A DNA stretch of 64,000 bases. Source: Staphylococcus sp. IVB6181 (GTDB lineage Bacteria > Bacillota > Bacilli > Staphylococcales > Staphylococcaceae). Positions 42,067-53,062 of the stretch are shown here, in pieces. The translations under genes and the position numbers were made by a program. Position 1 is the stretch's first letter, and every line of letters begins with the position of its first letter. The DNA lies in assembly GCF_025561445.1 (NCBI RefSeq), contig NZ_CP095096.1:971822-1035821 (forward strand), in the 5' to 3' direction. Below the pieces are notes generated by a model. The model made no database searches, had not been told where the DNA came from, and saw only the letters and a list, made by a program, of their open reading frames with translations.

Positions 42067-43431
42067 ATGATAGAAGTAACATTAAAACAAATTAAAGAAT
42101 GGATTCCCTGTGAAATTGATGAACAGTATTTAGAACATACGATTAAAGGCGCAACAATTGATTCAAGAAAAATTGAAGCAGGCAATTTATTTATTCCGTT
42201 TAAAGGGGAAAATACAGACGGGCACCGTTTTGTTGAACAAGCATTGGCAGATGGTGCCGGTGCTGCCTTTTACCAAAACGACGCAAAACCAGAGACACCT
42301 GTAGAAGGACCAATTATCTGGGTAGATGATACATTATTAGCATTGCAAGAGCTTGCAAAAGCATACTTGCAGTCTGTACAGCCTAAGGTGATTGCGGTCA
42401 CAGGTTCTAATGGTAAAACAACAACAAAAGATATGATTGAAAGTGTCTTGAAACCTAACTTCAAAGTGAAAAAGACGCAAGGCAATTATAATAATGAAAT
42501 CGGCATGCCGTTAACAATTCTTGAATTAGATCAAGATACTGAAATTTCTATTTTAGAAATGGGTATGTCAGGCTTCCATCAAATTGAACTATTATCTGAA
42601 ATTGCACAGCCGGATATTGCGGTAATTACGAATATCGGCGAATCGCATATGCAAGACCTGGGTTCAAGAGAAGGTATTGCAAGAGCGAAGTTTGAGATAG
42701 TAGCCGGTTTAAAACCAGACGGTGTATTACTTTATGATGGAGACGAGCCTTTATTAGTGCCGCATATCAATACGTTAGCAGACAAGCAAACGATCAGTAT
42801 CGGATTAGGTTCTGAAAATGAAGTGGTCTGCAGTGTAGATCAGCATGATGCATTCGGTATTGCGTTCAGTTTAAACGTCAGCGAACATTATCAAATACCG
42901 ATTTTAGGTACGCATAATATGCGCAATGCAGCGATTGCAATTACAGTAGGCAAATTGTTAGGTTTATCATATGAAGTCATCAAAGAAAACATTGCGAAAG
43001 TACAATTAACACAAATGCGTATGGAATTGCATCGTACAGACTCAGGAATTGCTGTGATTAATGATGCTTATAATGCGAGCCCGACAAGTATGAAAGCGGC
43101 TATTGATACACTCGCAGCAATGGACGGACGCAAACTATTGATTTTAGCAGATGTATTAGAACTCGGCGAAAACAGTGCAGAGATGCATGCGTCAGTCGGA
43201 GCTTATTTAGAAAATAAAGGCATCGATATATTGCTGACTTTCGGCGAAGAAGCGAAACATATTCATGAAGCCGGTCAAGCATTTGTAGAATCGGCACAAC
43301 ATTTCGATGATAAAGCAGCATTGATTGATACAGTTCTTCAAGCTGCTCAGCCTAAAGATAATATTTTAATCAAAGGTTCAAGAGGCATGGCTTTAGAAGA
43401 AGTCGCACAAGCACTATTAGAACAGAAATAA
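42067..43431 (+). CDS. murF: UDP-MurNAc-tripeptide--D-Ala-D-Ala ligase MurF
   Basis: A 454-residue Mur ligase adding D-Ala-D-Ala to UDP-MurNAc-tripeptide, the last cytoplasmic step of precursor assembly. The P-loop is [14 protein letters not shown] (about residues 112-125). [23 protein letters not shown] and [11 protein letters not shown] follow in family order. It is operonic with ddl and ends in a terminator. Shine-Dalgarno: AAGGTAGTG. Confidence 0.96.
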   Translation: MIEVTLKQIKEWIPCEIDEQYLEHTIKGATIDSRKIEAGNLFIPFKGENTDGHRFVEQALADGAGAAFYQNDAKPETPVEGPIIWVDDTLLALQELAKAYLQSVQPKVIAVTGSNGKTTTKDMIESVLKPNFKVKKTQGNYNNEIGMPLTILELDQDTEISILEMGMSGFHQIELLSEIAQPDIAVITNIGESHMQDLGSREGIARAKFEIVAGLKPDGVLLYDGDEPLLVPHINTLADKQTISIGLGSENEVVCSVDQHDAFGIAFSLNVSEHYQIPILGTHNMRNAAIAITVGKLLGLSYEVIKENIAKVQLTQMRMELHRTDSGIAVINDAYNASPTSMKAAIDTLAAMDGRKLLILADVLELGENSAEMHASVGAYLENKGIDILLTFGEEAKHIHEAGQAFVESAQHFDDKAALIDTVLQAAQPKDNILIKGSRGMALEEVAQALLEQK

Positions 43432-43434
43432 TAT

Positions 43435-43498
43435 AAAGTTAGTAAGATGGTGAAAAATTCTCAATACGAGAACTCCTATCATCTTACTAACTTTTTTG
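43435..43498 (+). terminator. Terminator after murF
   Basis: A perfect 15-bp stem AAAGTTAGTAAGATG/CATCTTACTAACTTT with an inner TTCTC/GAGAA stem, followed by TTTTTG. Confidence 0.92.
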
Positions 43499-43524
43499 TT
43501 TTTAAGAGGAATTTGCGTTATTGC

Positions 43525-45265
<1,741 letters not shown>

Positions 45266-45284
45266 TAGACGTGATTAAAATGTT

Positions 45285-45317
45285 ACCGTTCCGATTAATT
45301 TCGGAGCGGTTTTTTTA
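45285..45317 (+). terminator. Terminator after cshA
   Basis: ACCGTTCCGA pairs with TCGGAGCGGT (one G-U) around TTAATT, followed by seven T residues. Confidence 0.92.
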
Positions 45318-45410
45318 CATAATGTTCCATAAAATTGTTACAAAATGAGGTTGAACATTGTTAAACTATGATTAATAGTAAAATTAAAATGAATAGGAGA
45401 GGCATAAAAA

Positions 45411-45875
45411 ATGAAACAGCAAAGTCCTCGTCGTGTTATACAATATTATTACACGCGTTTTTTGATAGCGTTTCTTTTTTATCTGCTTATCTTTTTAGGT
45501 ATCAGATGGATCAGTAATTATTTTCATTGGAACAGCTGGATTATCAACCTCTTACTGGTACTCTTGGTAATTGAGCTGCTCTATTTATGTATTCGGCCTT
45601 GGCTGCTTTGGAAATATCGCCATTATCAAATAGAAAGTACAAATATTTCAGCGATTAAAGATTTCTTCTTTAAGAAACAAGAGATTGTAAAGTTTGATCG
45701 TATTCAATATGTCGAACGAAAAAGCGGACCATTGCTTAGACTATTTAAACTTTACCGTATTGTTGTGGTCACAGCAGGACATGAAATCGAACTGCCGTTA
45801 CTGATGCGAACAACGGCAGAAGAAGTAGAAAAGATTTGTATACAAAAGCTTGAGGAGGTGGATGCTGATGTATAG
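45411..45875 (+). CDS. ydbS: PH-domain membrane protein, YdbS-like
   Basis: A 154-residue protein with two N-terminal membrane helices (about residues 16-34 and 42-62) and a bacterial PH-like domain (bPH2) after them: YQIESTNISAIKDFFFKKQEIVKFDRIQYV. It resembles B. subtilis YdbS, which with YdbT gives resistance to an amylocyclicin-type bacteriocin. The function here is inferred from that pairing. GAGAGG precedes the ATG. The end overlaps the next gene by eight bases. Confidence 0.82.
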   Translation: MKQQSPRRVIQYYYTRFLIAFLFYLLIFLGIRWISNYFHWNSWIINLLLVLLVIELLYLCIRPWLLWKYRHYQIESTNISAIKDFFFKKQEIVKFDRIQYVERKSGPLLRLFKLYRIVVVTAGHEIELPLLMRTTAEEVEKICIQKLEEVDADV

Positions 45876-47367
45876 TCCTCAAAAACTGCATCCATTGTCT
45901 TATCTCACAGGTTTGATTAAAACAATTAAACAAAATATCATCGTTATCATTTTGTTCTTTATCAATATTAAGGATTTTAACTTTACGAATGTCAGAGAAT
46001 ATATTTGGCCTGCAATGATGATAGGAATCTTTCTTATTTCTTTTATCATCAATGCATTAGCAGTATATTCTACGCGCTATTGGATAGAAGGTCATCACTT
46101 TGTCGTTATAAAAGGGGTTTTTAATAAGAAACGTAAAGAATTAGATATTCAACGTATTCAATCCTTTGACTCTTCACAAGATATTATCAGTCGAATCTTC
46201 GGCGGCATGATTATGGAAATCAAAACACCAAGCGATAGTATCCAATTAGAAATTGTCTCTAAAAAGCAATTTGAAGACATTGAACAAAATATTAAAGCCG
46301 TACAGTATGCCAATGATCAGCCGGCAGAACAAAATGAAACAGTTGAAGGTGCGAAAGATGAATCAAATTCGCAGCAATTGCTCTTTAAATTGTCGCTGAA
46401 AGAATTAATTTTAATGGCACTTTCCAGCGGGTCAATCGGTATTGCGTTAGTTACACTGACACCAATACTCGGGACATTCCAAGAAATCATTCCATGGGAA
46501 AGTTTGTTTGATCGTTTCGAATGGATTGCACATTCGGCTTATGTGGCTGTGGCAGGTCTTATCATTACAGCACTGTTTGCGGCTTACATCATCGGTGTCA
46601 TTATAGAATTTGTACGCAGTTATGGTTATACGTTGACTGAAGAAAATGAACAGCTCCATATCAAACATGGATTATTAAGTGTTAAAACTGTGAACGTACC
46701 GATTCGCAGAATACAAGCAGTAGTTGAAAAGCAATCCTTTATACGCAGATTTATGGGGTATACCTCTATTTCATTTATTATTACAAGCGATGGACACAGC
46801 TCTGAAGAATCAGAATCTGCATCAGGAGATGTTGTGATTTTACCATTTATCAAAAGGAAAAAAGCCTATGAAATGGTACAGCAGCTGGTACCGTCTATGG
46901 CATTTCAAGGTGTACCGACAGGATTGCCTAAAGGCGGGATACGCAGACATGCACAAATCGGTGTGGCTTTGTTATTGATTGCTGGCGGAATTTGTACGTA
47001 TTTCTGGTCAGTGTGGTATCTCGTTTTAGCAGCGTTCATAAGTGTGTTGTTTATTGTGAACAGTATCATGACTGTGCTTTATTCTGGCTATATGACAGAT
47101 GCATCGCTATTAACAGTGAAGAAAACACAGCTTTTGCGGACACGATATTTTTACGTGAAGAAGGATAAAATCATCGGTTTTGAAAAGGCACAAAATCTTT
47201 TCATGCAGCATGCCGAGTTGGCTGATTTCAACTTTAAGGCTGCACGCGGTTTATCCAGTATAGATATCGGGCTGCGGTTTATTCCTGACCGAGAAGCGGA
47301 GCGTTTGAAACAATGGTATATCAAGGAGGGTTATGATGAAACTGAATCGAATGGCACAAGAGGGTAA
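45868..47367 (+). CDS. ydbT: PH-domain membrane protein, YdbT-like
   Basis: A 499-residue protein built from repeated units of two membrane helices and a bPH2 domain: the first PH part begins near YWIEGHHFVVIKGVFNKKRKELDIQRIQSFD, the second near YTLTEENEQLHIKHGLLSVKTVNVPIRRIQAV. A third half follows. The ATG at 45868, seven bases after GAGGAGGTG, is preferred over the two earlier in-frame ATGs. It overlaps ydbS by eight bases and the next gene by about 32, so all three are coupled. Confidence 0.82.
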   Translation: MYSPQKLHPLSYLTGLIKTIKQNIIVIILFFINIKDFNFTNVREYIWPAMMIGIFLISFIINALAVYSTRYWIEGHHFVVIKGVFNKKRKELDIQRIQSFDSSQDIISRIFGGMIMEIKTPSDSIQLEIVSKKQFEDIEQNIKAVQYANDQPAEQNETVEGAKDESNSQQLLFKLSLKELILMALSSGSIGIALVTLTPILGTFQEIIPWESLFDRFEWIAHSAYVAVAGLIITALFAAYIIGVIIEFVRSYGYTLTEENEQLHIKHGLLSVKTVNVPIRRIQAVVEKQSFIRRFMGYTSISFIITSDGHSSEESESASGDVVILPFIKRKKAYEMVQQLVPSMAFQGVPTGLPKGGIRRHAQIGVALLLIAGGICTYFWSVWYLVLAAFISVLFIVNSIMTVLYSGYMTDASLLTVKKTQLLRTRYFYVKKDKIIGFEKAQNLFMQHAELADFNFKAARGLSSIDIGLRFIPDREAERLKQWYIKEGYDETESNGTRG

Positions 47368-47839
47368 GAAAGTACTTGTTATTGCAGGGTTAATACGCAC
47401 AGCATTGATTGCATTGGTATTGCTTAGTCTTGCCTTTTCAGACTTATACTGGTGGCACATCACGTCAGAGCGAGCTGTTAAATGGAACTTTATCATAACT
47501 GCTTGTGTCATTGTGATTGCTATTATCATCGACTGTCTTATCAATCCATGGCTGAAAAAGAAGCAGCATGGCTATGTGCTTGAAAACAAAAAGATAATCG
47601 TACAAGAAGGCATGCTGTTTGTCAGCTTGAAACATATTCCGCTTTTCAGGATTCAAAACATAGATATTACTGAAGGATGGATCATGCGCAAATGGCAGCT
47701 GGCAACACTTACTTTATCCACAGCCGGCGGGAATAGTGATATTATTTTAATTAATAGAACTACAGCGCAAGCTATAATGGATGAAATCAAACAGAGTTCT
47801 CAAACTTTAAATGAGTATGATATAGAAACAGGTGAGTAA
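47336..47839 (+). CDS. Third PH-domain membrane protein
   Basis: A 167-residue protein with two helices (about residues 15-35 and 48-70) and a bPH2 domain (LENKKIIVQEGMLFVSLKHIPLFRIQNIDI). It is similar in form to YdbS. Two adjacent ATGs (47333, 47336) are possible; the second has better spacing from AAGGAGGG. The stop abuts the acpS ATG (TAA then ATG), so the PH proteins probably share a transcript with acpS. Confidence 0.75.
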   Translation: MKLNRMAQEGKKVLVIAGLIRTALIALVLLSLAFSDLYWWHITSERAVKWNFIITACVIVIAIIIDCLINPWLKKKQHGYVLENKKIIVQEGMLFVSLKHIPLFRIQNIDITEGWIMRKWQLATLTLSTAGGNSDIILINRTTAQAIMDEIKQSSQTLNEYDIETGE

Positions 47840-48193
47840 ATGATATACGGAATCGGAATTGATTTAATTGAAATCGAGCGTATTCAAACGATGCTGGAAC
47901 GCCAAAAAAGATTGCCGGAGAAGATTTTAAGTGCAGATGAGCTTGAGAAATTCAATTCATTTTCGCATGAAAAGAGAAAAGCAGAATTTCTAGCAGGACG
48001 TTTTGCATGCAAAGAAGCTTTCAGCAAAGCCTTGGGGACAGGGATCGGCAAACGCATCGGCTTTAAAGCAATCAACTGCAAAAATGATGAATTAGGCAGA
48101 CCTTATATAGAATATGAAGGATTTAAAGTACATGTCAGCATCTCGCATACTGAAAATTATGCGACAAGCCAAGTGATTCTAGAGAAGATTTAG
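47840..48193 (+). CDS. acpS: Holo-[acyl-carrier-protein] synthase
   Basis: A 117-residue phosphopantetheinyl transferase moving 4'-phosphopantetheine from CoA to acyl carrier protein. The metal-binding residues are Asp8 in GIDLIEIER and the glutamate of [16 protein letters not shown] (about residue 58). It starts directly after the stop of the preceding gene, and alr follows after 81 bp. Confidence 0.95.
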   Translation: MIYGIGIDLIEIERIQTMLERQKRLPEKILSADELEKFNSFSHEKRKAEFLAGRFACKEAFSKALGTGIGKRIGFKAINCKNDELGRPYIEYEGFKVHVSISHTENYATSQVILEKI

Positions 48194-48274
48194 TACAATA
48201 AGAGTATTGCTAAAGTGTGATAAGTAGTATTATAGTAGTAATACATTTTAACGGTTTTTAAAGGAGATGACACT

Positions 48275-49429
48275 ATGGCGGATAAATTTTATCGGCCTAC
48301 GTATCTTAAGGTAGATTTAGAAGCAATTTTAAAAAACTATCAAGTACTAGGTAAACTACAACCCAATAAACAAGTGATGCCTGTCATTAAAGCGAATGCC
48401 TATGGTATGGGCAGTGTCAAAGTTGCGCGCTGTTTAGAAGACAACGGCGCAGAATTCTTTGCGGTAGCAACATTAGATGAAGCAATCGAACTGCGTATGA
48501 ACGGCATTGATGCCAAAATTTTAATTCTAGGTGTGGTAATGCCGCATGATATTAATAAAGCGATTCAACATCGTGTCGCATTAACAGTACCATCATATTT
48601 ATGGCTGAAAGCAGCGATTGAACAAATTGATACATCTGTTGAAAAGGATTTATGGCTGCATGTCAAAATCGATACAGGTATGGGACGCTTAGGTATTAAG
48701 TCAGCAGAAGATTATCAAAAGATTGTTAAAGAGATTGAGCAGCATGAACATCTGATCTTTGAAGGTGTGTTTACACACTTTGCTCAAGCTGATGAAGATA
48801 GTCCGCATACTGCAGAGCAATATCAAATGTTTGAAGAATGGGTAAATACTTTACCGCATCCGCCTTATGTACATGCGCAAAATTCTGCAGGTACTATTTT
48901 GCATGAAGCACCGATTTGCAACATGGTGCGTACCGGTATTGCATTATATGGTTACTATCCATCTGAATATGTAAGAGAAAAGACACATGCGGTACTTTAT
49001 CCATGTGCACAATGGCAGACTGAAATTATGGAAGTCAAACAACTGAATGTCGGTGACACAGTCAGCTACGGTTCTACTTATACAGCGGTTCATAAAGTGA
49101 AATCAGCTGTATTAGGTGTAGGCTATGCAGATGGCTTTCCGCGTATGATGCAAGGTGCGGCAGTTGAAATCAAAGGGCATCATTGCACGATTATCGGCAG
49201 AGTCTGCATGGATCAGATGATGGTTGAATTACCTGAAGATGAAACATTTCATGTCGGTGATACAGTAACCTTGCTCAACCGTGAACACGAGGGTCTGGAA
49301 TCATTAACAGAGATGGCGAATAAACAGCAAACGATCAATTATGAAGTGTTATGCCGTATCAGCCGTCGTGTACCAAGAATTTATGAACCTGAAAAATTAT
49401 TTGATATTGTCAACGAATTACAAAAATAG
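48275..49429 (+). CDS. alr: Alanine racemase
   Basis: A 384-residue PLP enzyme making D-alanine for the cell wall. The PLP lysine is Lys39 in PVIKANAYGMG and the second catalytic base is Tyr265 in VSYGSTYTA. VGYADGFPR and GRVCMDQ are present. TTAAAGGAG precedes the ATG. It is the usual gene upstream of mazEF in staphylococci. Confidence 0.97.
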   Translation: MADKFYRPTYLKVDLEAILKNYQVLGKLQPNKQVMPVIKANAYGMGSVKVARCLEDNGAEFFAVATLDEAIELRMNGIDAKILILGVVMPHDINKAIQHRVALTVPSYLWLKAAIEQIDTSVEKDLWLHVKIDTGMGRLGIKSAEDYQKIVKEIEQHEHLIFEGVFTHFAQADEDSPHTAEQYQMFEEWVNTLPHPPYVHAQNSAGTILHEAPICNMVRTGIALYGYYPSEYVREKTHAVLYPCAQWQTEIMEVKQLNVGDTVSYGSTYTAVHKVKSAVLGVGYADGFPRMMQGAAVEIKGHHCTIIGRVCMDQMMVELPEDETFHVGDTVTLLNREHEGLESLTEMANKQQTINYEVLCRISRRVPRIYEPEKLFDIVNELQK

Positions 49430-49509
49430 TATGGTCATGAATTTTGAAATTTGTTATCATTAGTTTGAATATTAATTTAGCAGTTCTTTATTTCTTGGAG
49501 GTCTTACTT

Positions 49510-49677
49510 ATGTCAACTTTTAATCAGAATAGAACTTATAGTTTGGAACAGTCATTAAAAGAAGGCTATTCACAAATGGCTGATTTAAATCTCTCCCTAG
49601 CAACGGAGGCATTTTCAGTTGAATGTGAAGCCTGTGATTGCAACGAATCTTATCTTGCATTCGACAAGGATGAATGA
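49510..49677 (+). CDS. mazE: Antitoxin MazE
   Basis: A 55-residue antitoxin that neutralises MazF. It matches S. aureus MazE over most of its length ([29 protein letters not shown] and [12 protein letters not shown]). The frame opens at 49444, but the ATG at 49510 behind TTGGAGGTCT is the right start. It overlaps mazF by four bases (ATGA). Confidence 0.95.
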   Translation: MSTFNQNRTYSLEQSLKEGYSQMADLNLSLATEAFSVECEACDCNESYLAFDKDE

Positions 49678-50024
49678 TGAGGAGAGGCGATGTATATTTA
49701 GCTGATTTATCACCAGTGCAAGGTTCTGAACAAGGGGGAGTTAGACCTGTTGTAATTATACAAAATGACACTGGCAATAAGTACAGTCCGACGGTGATTG
49801 TAGCCGCAATTACCGGCCGTATTAACAAGGCAAAAATTCCAACACATGTGGAAATTGAAAAGAGTAAATATAAATTAGACAAAGATTCTGTTATCTTACT
49901 CGAACAGATTAGAACAGTTGATAAAAAACGTTTGAAAGAGAAACTGACTTATCTTTCAGATGAAAAGATGAAAGAAATTGACAATGCGATTGGAATCAGT
50001 TTGGGTTTAACTCACAAAAATTAA
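49674..50024 (+). CDS. mazF: Endoribonuclease toxin MazF
   Basis: A 116-residue PemK/MazF-family mRNA interferase. Family motifs: [30 protein letters not shown] at the N-terminus and [16 protein letters not shown]. aureus MazF cuts at UACAU-type sites; that specificity is taken from the relative. Two adjacent ATGs (49674, 49677) could serve; translation is coupled to mazE. The sigma-B operon lies 290 bp downstream, and alr-mazEF-sigB is the known staphylococcal order. Confidence 0.96.
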   Translation: MMRRGDVYLADLSPVQGSEQGGVRPVVIIQNDTGNKYSPTVIVAAITGRINKAKIPTHVEIEKSKYKLDKDSVILLEQIRTVDKKRLKEKLTYLSDEKMKEIDNAIGISLGLTHKN

Positions 50025-50314
50025 GAACCGATTGCAAACTTGATATTTAACAACTAAATGACAAACGGATATGTCAGTCTTGCTGAACAATCCAGTTCAT
50101 CCATGAAATTAAGTTAAGAGGTTAAAAAACGATTTCAGCTTACTTAGCAATTTTGCTTATTGCTCGACTATGATCATAGCGTAATACAGCATTCTTACTA
50201 TGATGCTGAAATTTGTTTTTTTCCTCTTTTTCTATGATGAACTTCATGTGTATTTAGTATGTAGATTAAACAGAATATTGGGCAAAAACTGACATTTATA
50301 GAGAGGGCGATACA
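50025..50314 (+). other. Structured intergenic region between mazF and rsbU
   Basis: The spacer contains nested inverted repeats: ATTTCAGC (50132-50139) with GCTGAAAT (50205-50212), enclosing AGCAA/TTGCT and a perfect 12-bp palindrome CTATGATCATAG (50168-50179). GTTTTTTTCC follows, so the outer pair could end transcription. Downstream is an AT-rich stretch of about 95 bp before rsbU, where a promoter is expected but no strong one could be picked. Confidence 0.6.
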
Positions 50315-51316
50315 ATGAAGGATTTTAAAAAAAGGTATTTGCAAATGATGCAATCATATGTAGAGTCCTATGATAAAGAAAAGATAACGAACCAATTCGA
50401 AGCGTTCGGCAAAGAAATCATTGAAAAGGACATTCAAGCAGAAGATGTATTAGATATTCATCGTGAATGTGCCAACGAAATGGATTTAAATAGAGATGAA
50501 ATTCTGGCAACGTTCGAGTTATTGAAAATAATTGCAAATGCATATGGCTTCAGCTACCAAGATTACCAAGAAATGGTAGATAAACTTTACTACCATGACA
50601 AGGAAATGGATTTAGCTTCTCGTTTACAGCAAACGATGCTGCAAACAGAGATACCTCAATTTGACAGTATTCAAATCGGGGTTATTTCCGTAGCTGCACA
50701 AAAGGTAAGCGGAGATTATTTTAATTTAATCGATCATAAAGACGGAACGATGAGTTTCGCAGTTGCTGACGTTATCGGCAAAGGGATTCCTGCAGCACTT
50801 GCAATGAGTATGATTAAGTTCGGTATGGATTCCTACGGGCATTCGCAATTACCAAGCGACGGATTAAAACGATTGAATCGTGTTGTTGAAAAGAACGTCA
50901 ACCAAGATATGTTCGTGACAATGTTTTACGGCTTGTATGAAGAAATGAATCATTTATTGTATTGCAGCTCAGCCGGACATGAGCCTGGTTATATCTTCAG
51001 AGCTGAACAAGATGAATTTGAAGAAATTTCTGTCAGAGGCAGAGTATTAGGCGTCAAACAATTAGAGCGTTATAAGCAGCAAGAAATTCCGATTTATTTA
51101 GACGATTTGATTATTATCTTTACAGACGGTGTGACTGAGATCAGGGATGAAAACGGCAAATTTATTGAAACAGATTATTTGTTAGATTTCATACATAAAT
51201 ACAAAAATCTGCATCCTCAAGACATTGTACAGTTATTATATGAAGAACTGTTAGGCATTCAGCCTTCAGGCAAACGAGATGACTTAACAATTTTAATTAT
51301 TAAGCGCGTAAATTAA
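50315..51316 (+). CDS. rsbU: Sigma-B regulator RsbU (PP2C-type phosphatase)
   Basis: A 333-residue positive regulator that dephosphorylates RsbV and so frees SigB. The N-terminal helical domain (residues 1-100) is followed by a PPM/SpoIIE-type catalytic domain with ASRLQQTML, the metal aspartates in SGDYFNLIDHKDG and VADVIGKGIPAALAMS, and IIFTDGVTE. The Shine-Dalgarno is GAGAGGGCG. Staphylococci lack the RsbR/S/T stressosome, so RsbU is the entry point (established knowledge). Confidence 0.95.
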   Translation: MKDFKKRYLQMMQSYVESYDKEKITNQFEAFGKEIIEKDIQAEDVLDIHRECANEMDLNRDEILATFELLKIIANAYGFSYQDYQEMVDKLYYHDKEMDLASRLQQTMLQTEIPQFDSIQIGVISVAAQKVSGDYFNLIDHKDGTMSFAVADVIGKGIPAALAMSMIKFGMDSYGHSQLPSDGLKRLNRVVEKNVNQDMFVTMFYGLYEEMNHLLYCSSAGHEPGYIFRAEQDEFEEISVRGRVLGVKQLERYKQQEIPIYLDDLIIIFTDGVTEIRDENGKFIETDYLLDFIHKYKNLHPQDIVQLLYEELLGIQPSGKRDDLTILIIKRVN

Positions 51317-51324
51317 ATAAAAGT

Positions 51325-51350
51325 GATTAACTTTTTAATAAAACGGGTAG
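51325..51350 (+). promoter_or_regulatory. Probable sigma-B promoter upstream of rsbV
   Basis: GATTAA-N14-GGGTAG differs by one base in each element from the sigma-B consensus GTTTAA-N12-15-GGGTAT and lies 42 bp before rsbV, where S. aureus has an autoregulatory sigma-B promoter. Confidence 0.7.
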
Positions 51351-51391
51351 ATAAGTGTTTGAAATATGAACAGACTGGAGTGTATCATTGA

Positions 51392-51718
51392 ATGAACTTG
51401 AATATAGAGACACAAAAACATGATGAGTATTATGAAATTAAGGTCGGAGGAGAATTGGATGTCTATACTGTACCTGATTTAGAAAAGGTCTTGTCACCTA
51501 TTAAACAAGAAGGTACACATGATGTTCATGTTAACTTAACGAATGTCAGCTACATGGATTCAACAGGTCTTGGTTTATTTGTTGGAACATTGAAAGCTTT
51601 AAATCAAAATGATAAAGAATTATATATTATCGGTGCTTCTGAGCGCATCAGCCGTTTATTTGAAATTACAGGCTTAAGCGACTTAATGCATGTAAACGAA
51701 GGATCGGAGGTAGAATGA
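51392..51718 (+). CDS. rsbV: Anti-anti-sigma factor RsbV
   Basis: A 108-residue STAS-domain protein. The phosphorylation serine is in [13 protein letters not shown] (about residue 57). Unphosphorylated RsbV binds RsbW and releases SigB. Start ATG behind CTGGAGTG. rsbW follows after one base. Confidence 0.95.
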   Translation: MNLNIETQKHDEYYEIKVGGELDVYTVPDLEKVLSPIKQEGTHDVHVNLTNVSYMDSTGLGLFVGTLKALNQNDKELYIIGASERISRLFEITGLSDLMHVNEGSEVE

Positions 51719-51719
51719 C

Positions 51720-52199
51720 ATGGAAGCGAAGCGGAATGTAATTGAAATGAAGTTACCTGCACAAGCTGAATATGTCAGTTTAATTCGATTAACACTGTCA
51801 GGTGTATTCTCACGTGCCGGTGCTTCATACGATGATATTGAAGATGCAAAAATTGCAGTGAGTGAAGCAGTAACAAATGCAGTCAAGCATGCCTATAAAG
51901 GCGAAGATACAGATACTTCTATTTATTTATTCTTTGAAATTTACGAAGATAAAATCAGAGTCGTGATTTCTGACCAAGGTCAAAGTTTCGACTATGAAGA
52001 GAAGAAAAAAGAACTAGGGCCATATAAACAAAATGAAAACATCGACTTTTTAAGAGAAGGCGGCCTTGGTTTGTTCTTAATTGAATCACTTATGGATGAA
52101 GTTAAAGTAAACAAGGACAATGGTGTTACGATAAGCATGATTAAGTATATAAAAAAAGAGCAGGTGCACAATAATGGCGAAAGAGTCGAAATCAACTAA
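51720..52199 (+). CDS. rsbW: Anti-sigma-B factor and serine kinase RsbW
   Basis: A 159-residue GHKL-type protein that binds SigB and phosphorylates RsbV. Motifs: [16 protein letters not shown] (N box), ISDQGQSFD (G1) and [15 protein letters not shown] (G2). It overlaps sigB by 26 bases, so the sigma factor and its inhibitor are translated together. Confidence 0.95.
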   Translation: MEAKRNVIEMKLPAQAEYVSLIRLTLSGVFSRAGASYDDIEDAKIAVSEAVTNAVKHAYKGEDTDTSIYLFFEIYEDKIRVVISDQGQSFDYEEKKKELGPYKQNENIDFLREGGLGLFLIESLMDEVKVNKDNGVTISMIKYIKKEQVHNNGERVEIN

Positions 52200-52944
52200 C
52201 GATATTTCACCAGAACAAATCAACGAGTGGATCAGACAGCATCAAAATAATGAAAATACCAGTGCCCAAGACAAGCTTGTCAAACATTATCAGAAATTGA
52301 TTGAATCTTTAGCTTTTAAGTATTCAAAGGGACAATCCCACCACGAAGATTTGGTTCAAGTAGGAATGGTAGGCTTGATAGGTGCAATCAATCGATTCGA
52401 CATTAACTTCGGAAGAAAGTTTGAAGCTTTCTTGGTGCCTACTGTAATCGGTGAAATCAAAAGATATTTAAGAGATAAGACTTGGAGCGTTCATGTTCCA
52501 AGAAGAATTAAAGAAATTGGTCCGAGGATCAAAAAAACTACAGATGAATTGACTAATGAACTTGAGCGTTCGCCATCAATTGCTGAAATTGCAGACAGAC
52601 TAGAAGTCACTGAAGAAGAAGTGCTCGAAGCAATGGAGATGGGACAAAGCTATAATGCTTTAAGTGTGGATCATTCCATTGAAGCGGACAAAGACGGTTC
52701 AACAGTGACGTTGCTTGATATTATGGGTGAACAAGAAGACGGTTATGATTTAACAGAAAAACGCATGATTCTTGAAAGAATTTTACCGATATTATCTGAC
52801 AGAGAACGTGAAATCATTCAATGTACGTTTATCGAAGGATTAAGTCAAAAAGAAACAGGTGAACGCATTGGTTTAAGCCAAATGCATGTTTCTCGCTTGC
52901 AGCGCAATGCGATTAAAAAACTTCAGCAAGCAGCAAAGAAATAA
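52174..52944 (+). CDS. sigB: RNA polymerase sigma factor SigB
   Basis: A 256-residue general stress sigma factor of the sigma-70 group 3 type. Region 2 is [35 protein letters not shown] (core and -10 binding), region 3 is around residues 110-160, and region 4 is the helix-turn-helix [31 protein letters not shown] lies upstream inside rsbW. A terminator follows the stop. Confidence 0.97.
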   Translation: MAKESKSTNDISPEQINEWIRQHQNNENTSAQDKLVKHYQKLIESLAFKYSKGQSHHEDLVQVGMVGLIGAINRFDINFGRKFEAFLVPTVIGEIKRYLRDKTWSVHVPRRIKEIGPRIKKTTDELTNELERSPSIAEIADRLEVTEEEVLEAMEMGQSYNALSVDHSIEADKDGSTVTLLDIMGEQEDGYDLTEKRMILERILPILSDREREIIQCTFIEGLSQKETGERIGLSQMHVSRLQRNAIKKLQQAAKK

Positions 52945-52972
52945 AGCAGCTTGTTGTAAATATGAATCTTAT

Positions 52973-53020
52973 AACAGGACTGAAGTACGTATTCATGTAT
53001 TTCAGTCCTGTTTGTATTTT
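52973..53020 (+). terminator. Terminator of the sigma-B operon
   Basis: A perfect 12-bp stem AACAGGACTGAA/TTCAGTCCTGTT (52973-52984 with 53001-53012) with a 16-base loop is followed by TGTATTTT. Confidence 0.85.
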
Positions 53021-53062
53021 GTGCTATTATGGAATCAAGAAAATGAAATTGAGGTGCCGATA

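Noticed and set aside
49510-50024. mazEF as a newly acquired toxin-antitoxin island
   Set aside because: The alr-mazEF-sigB order is conserved in staphylococci, and no mobile-element signals flank it.
52886-53062. N-terminal extension of Tex
   Set aside because: It overlaps the end of sigB and the sigma-B terminator; the TTG at 53063 with TGAGGTG gives the normal length.
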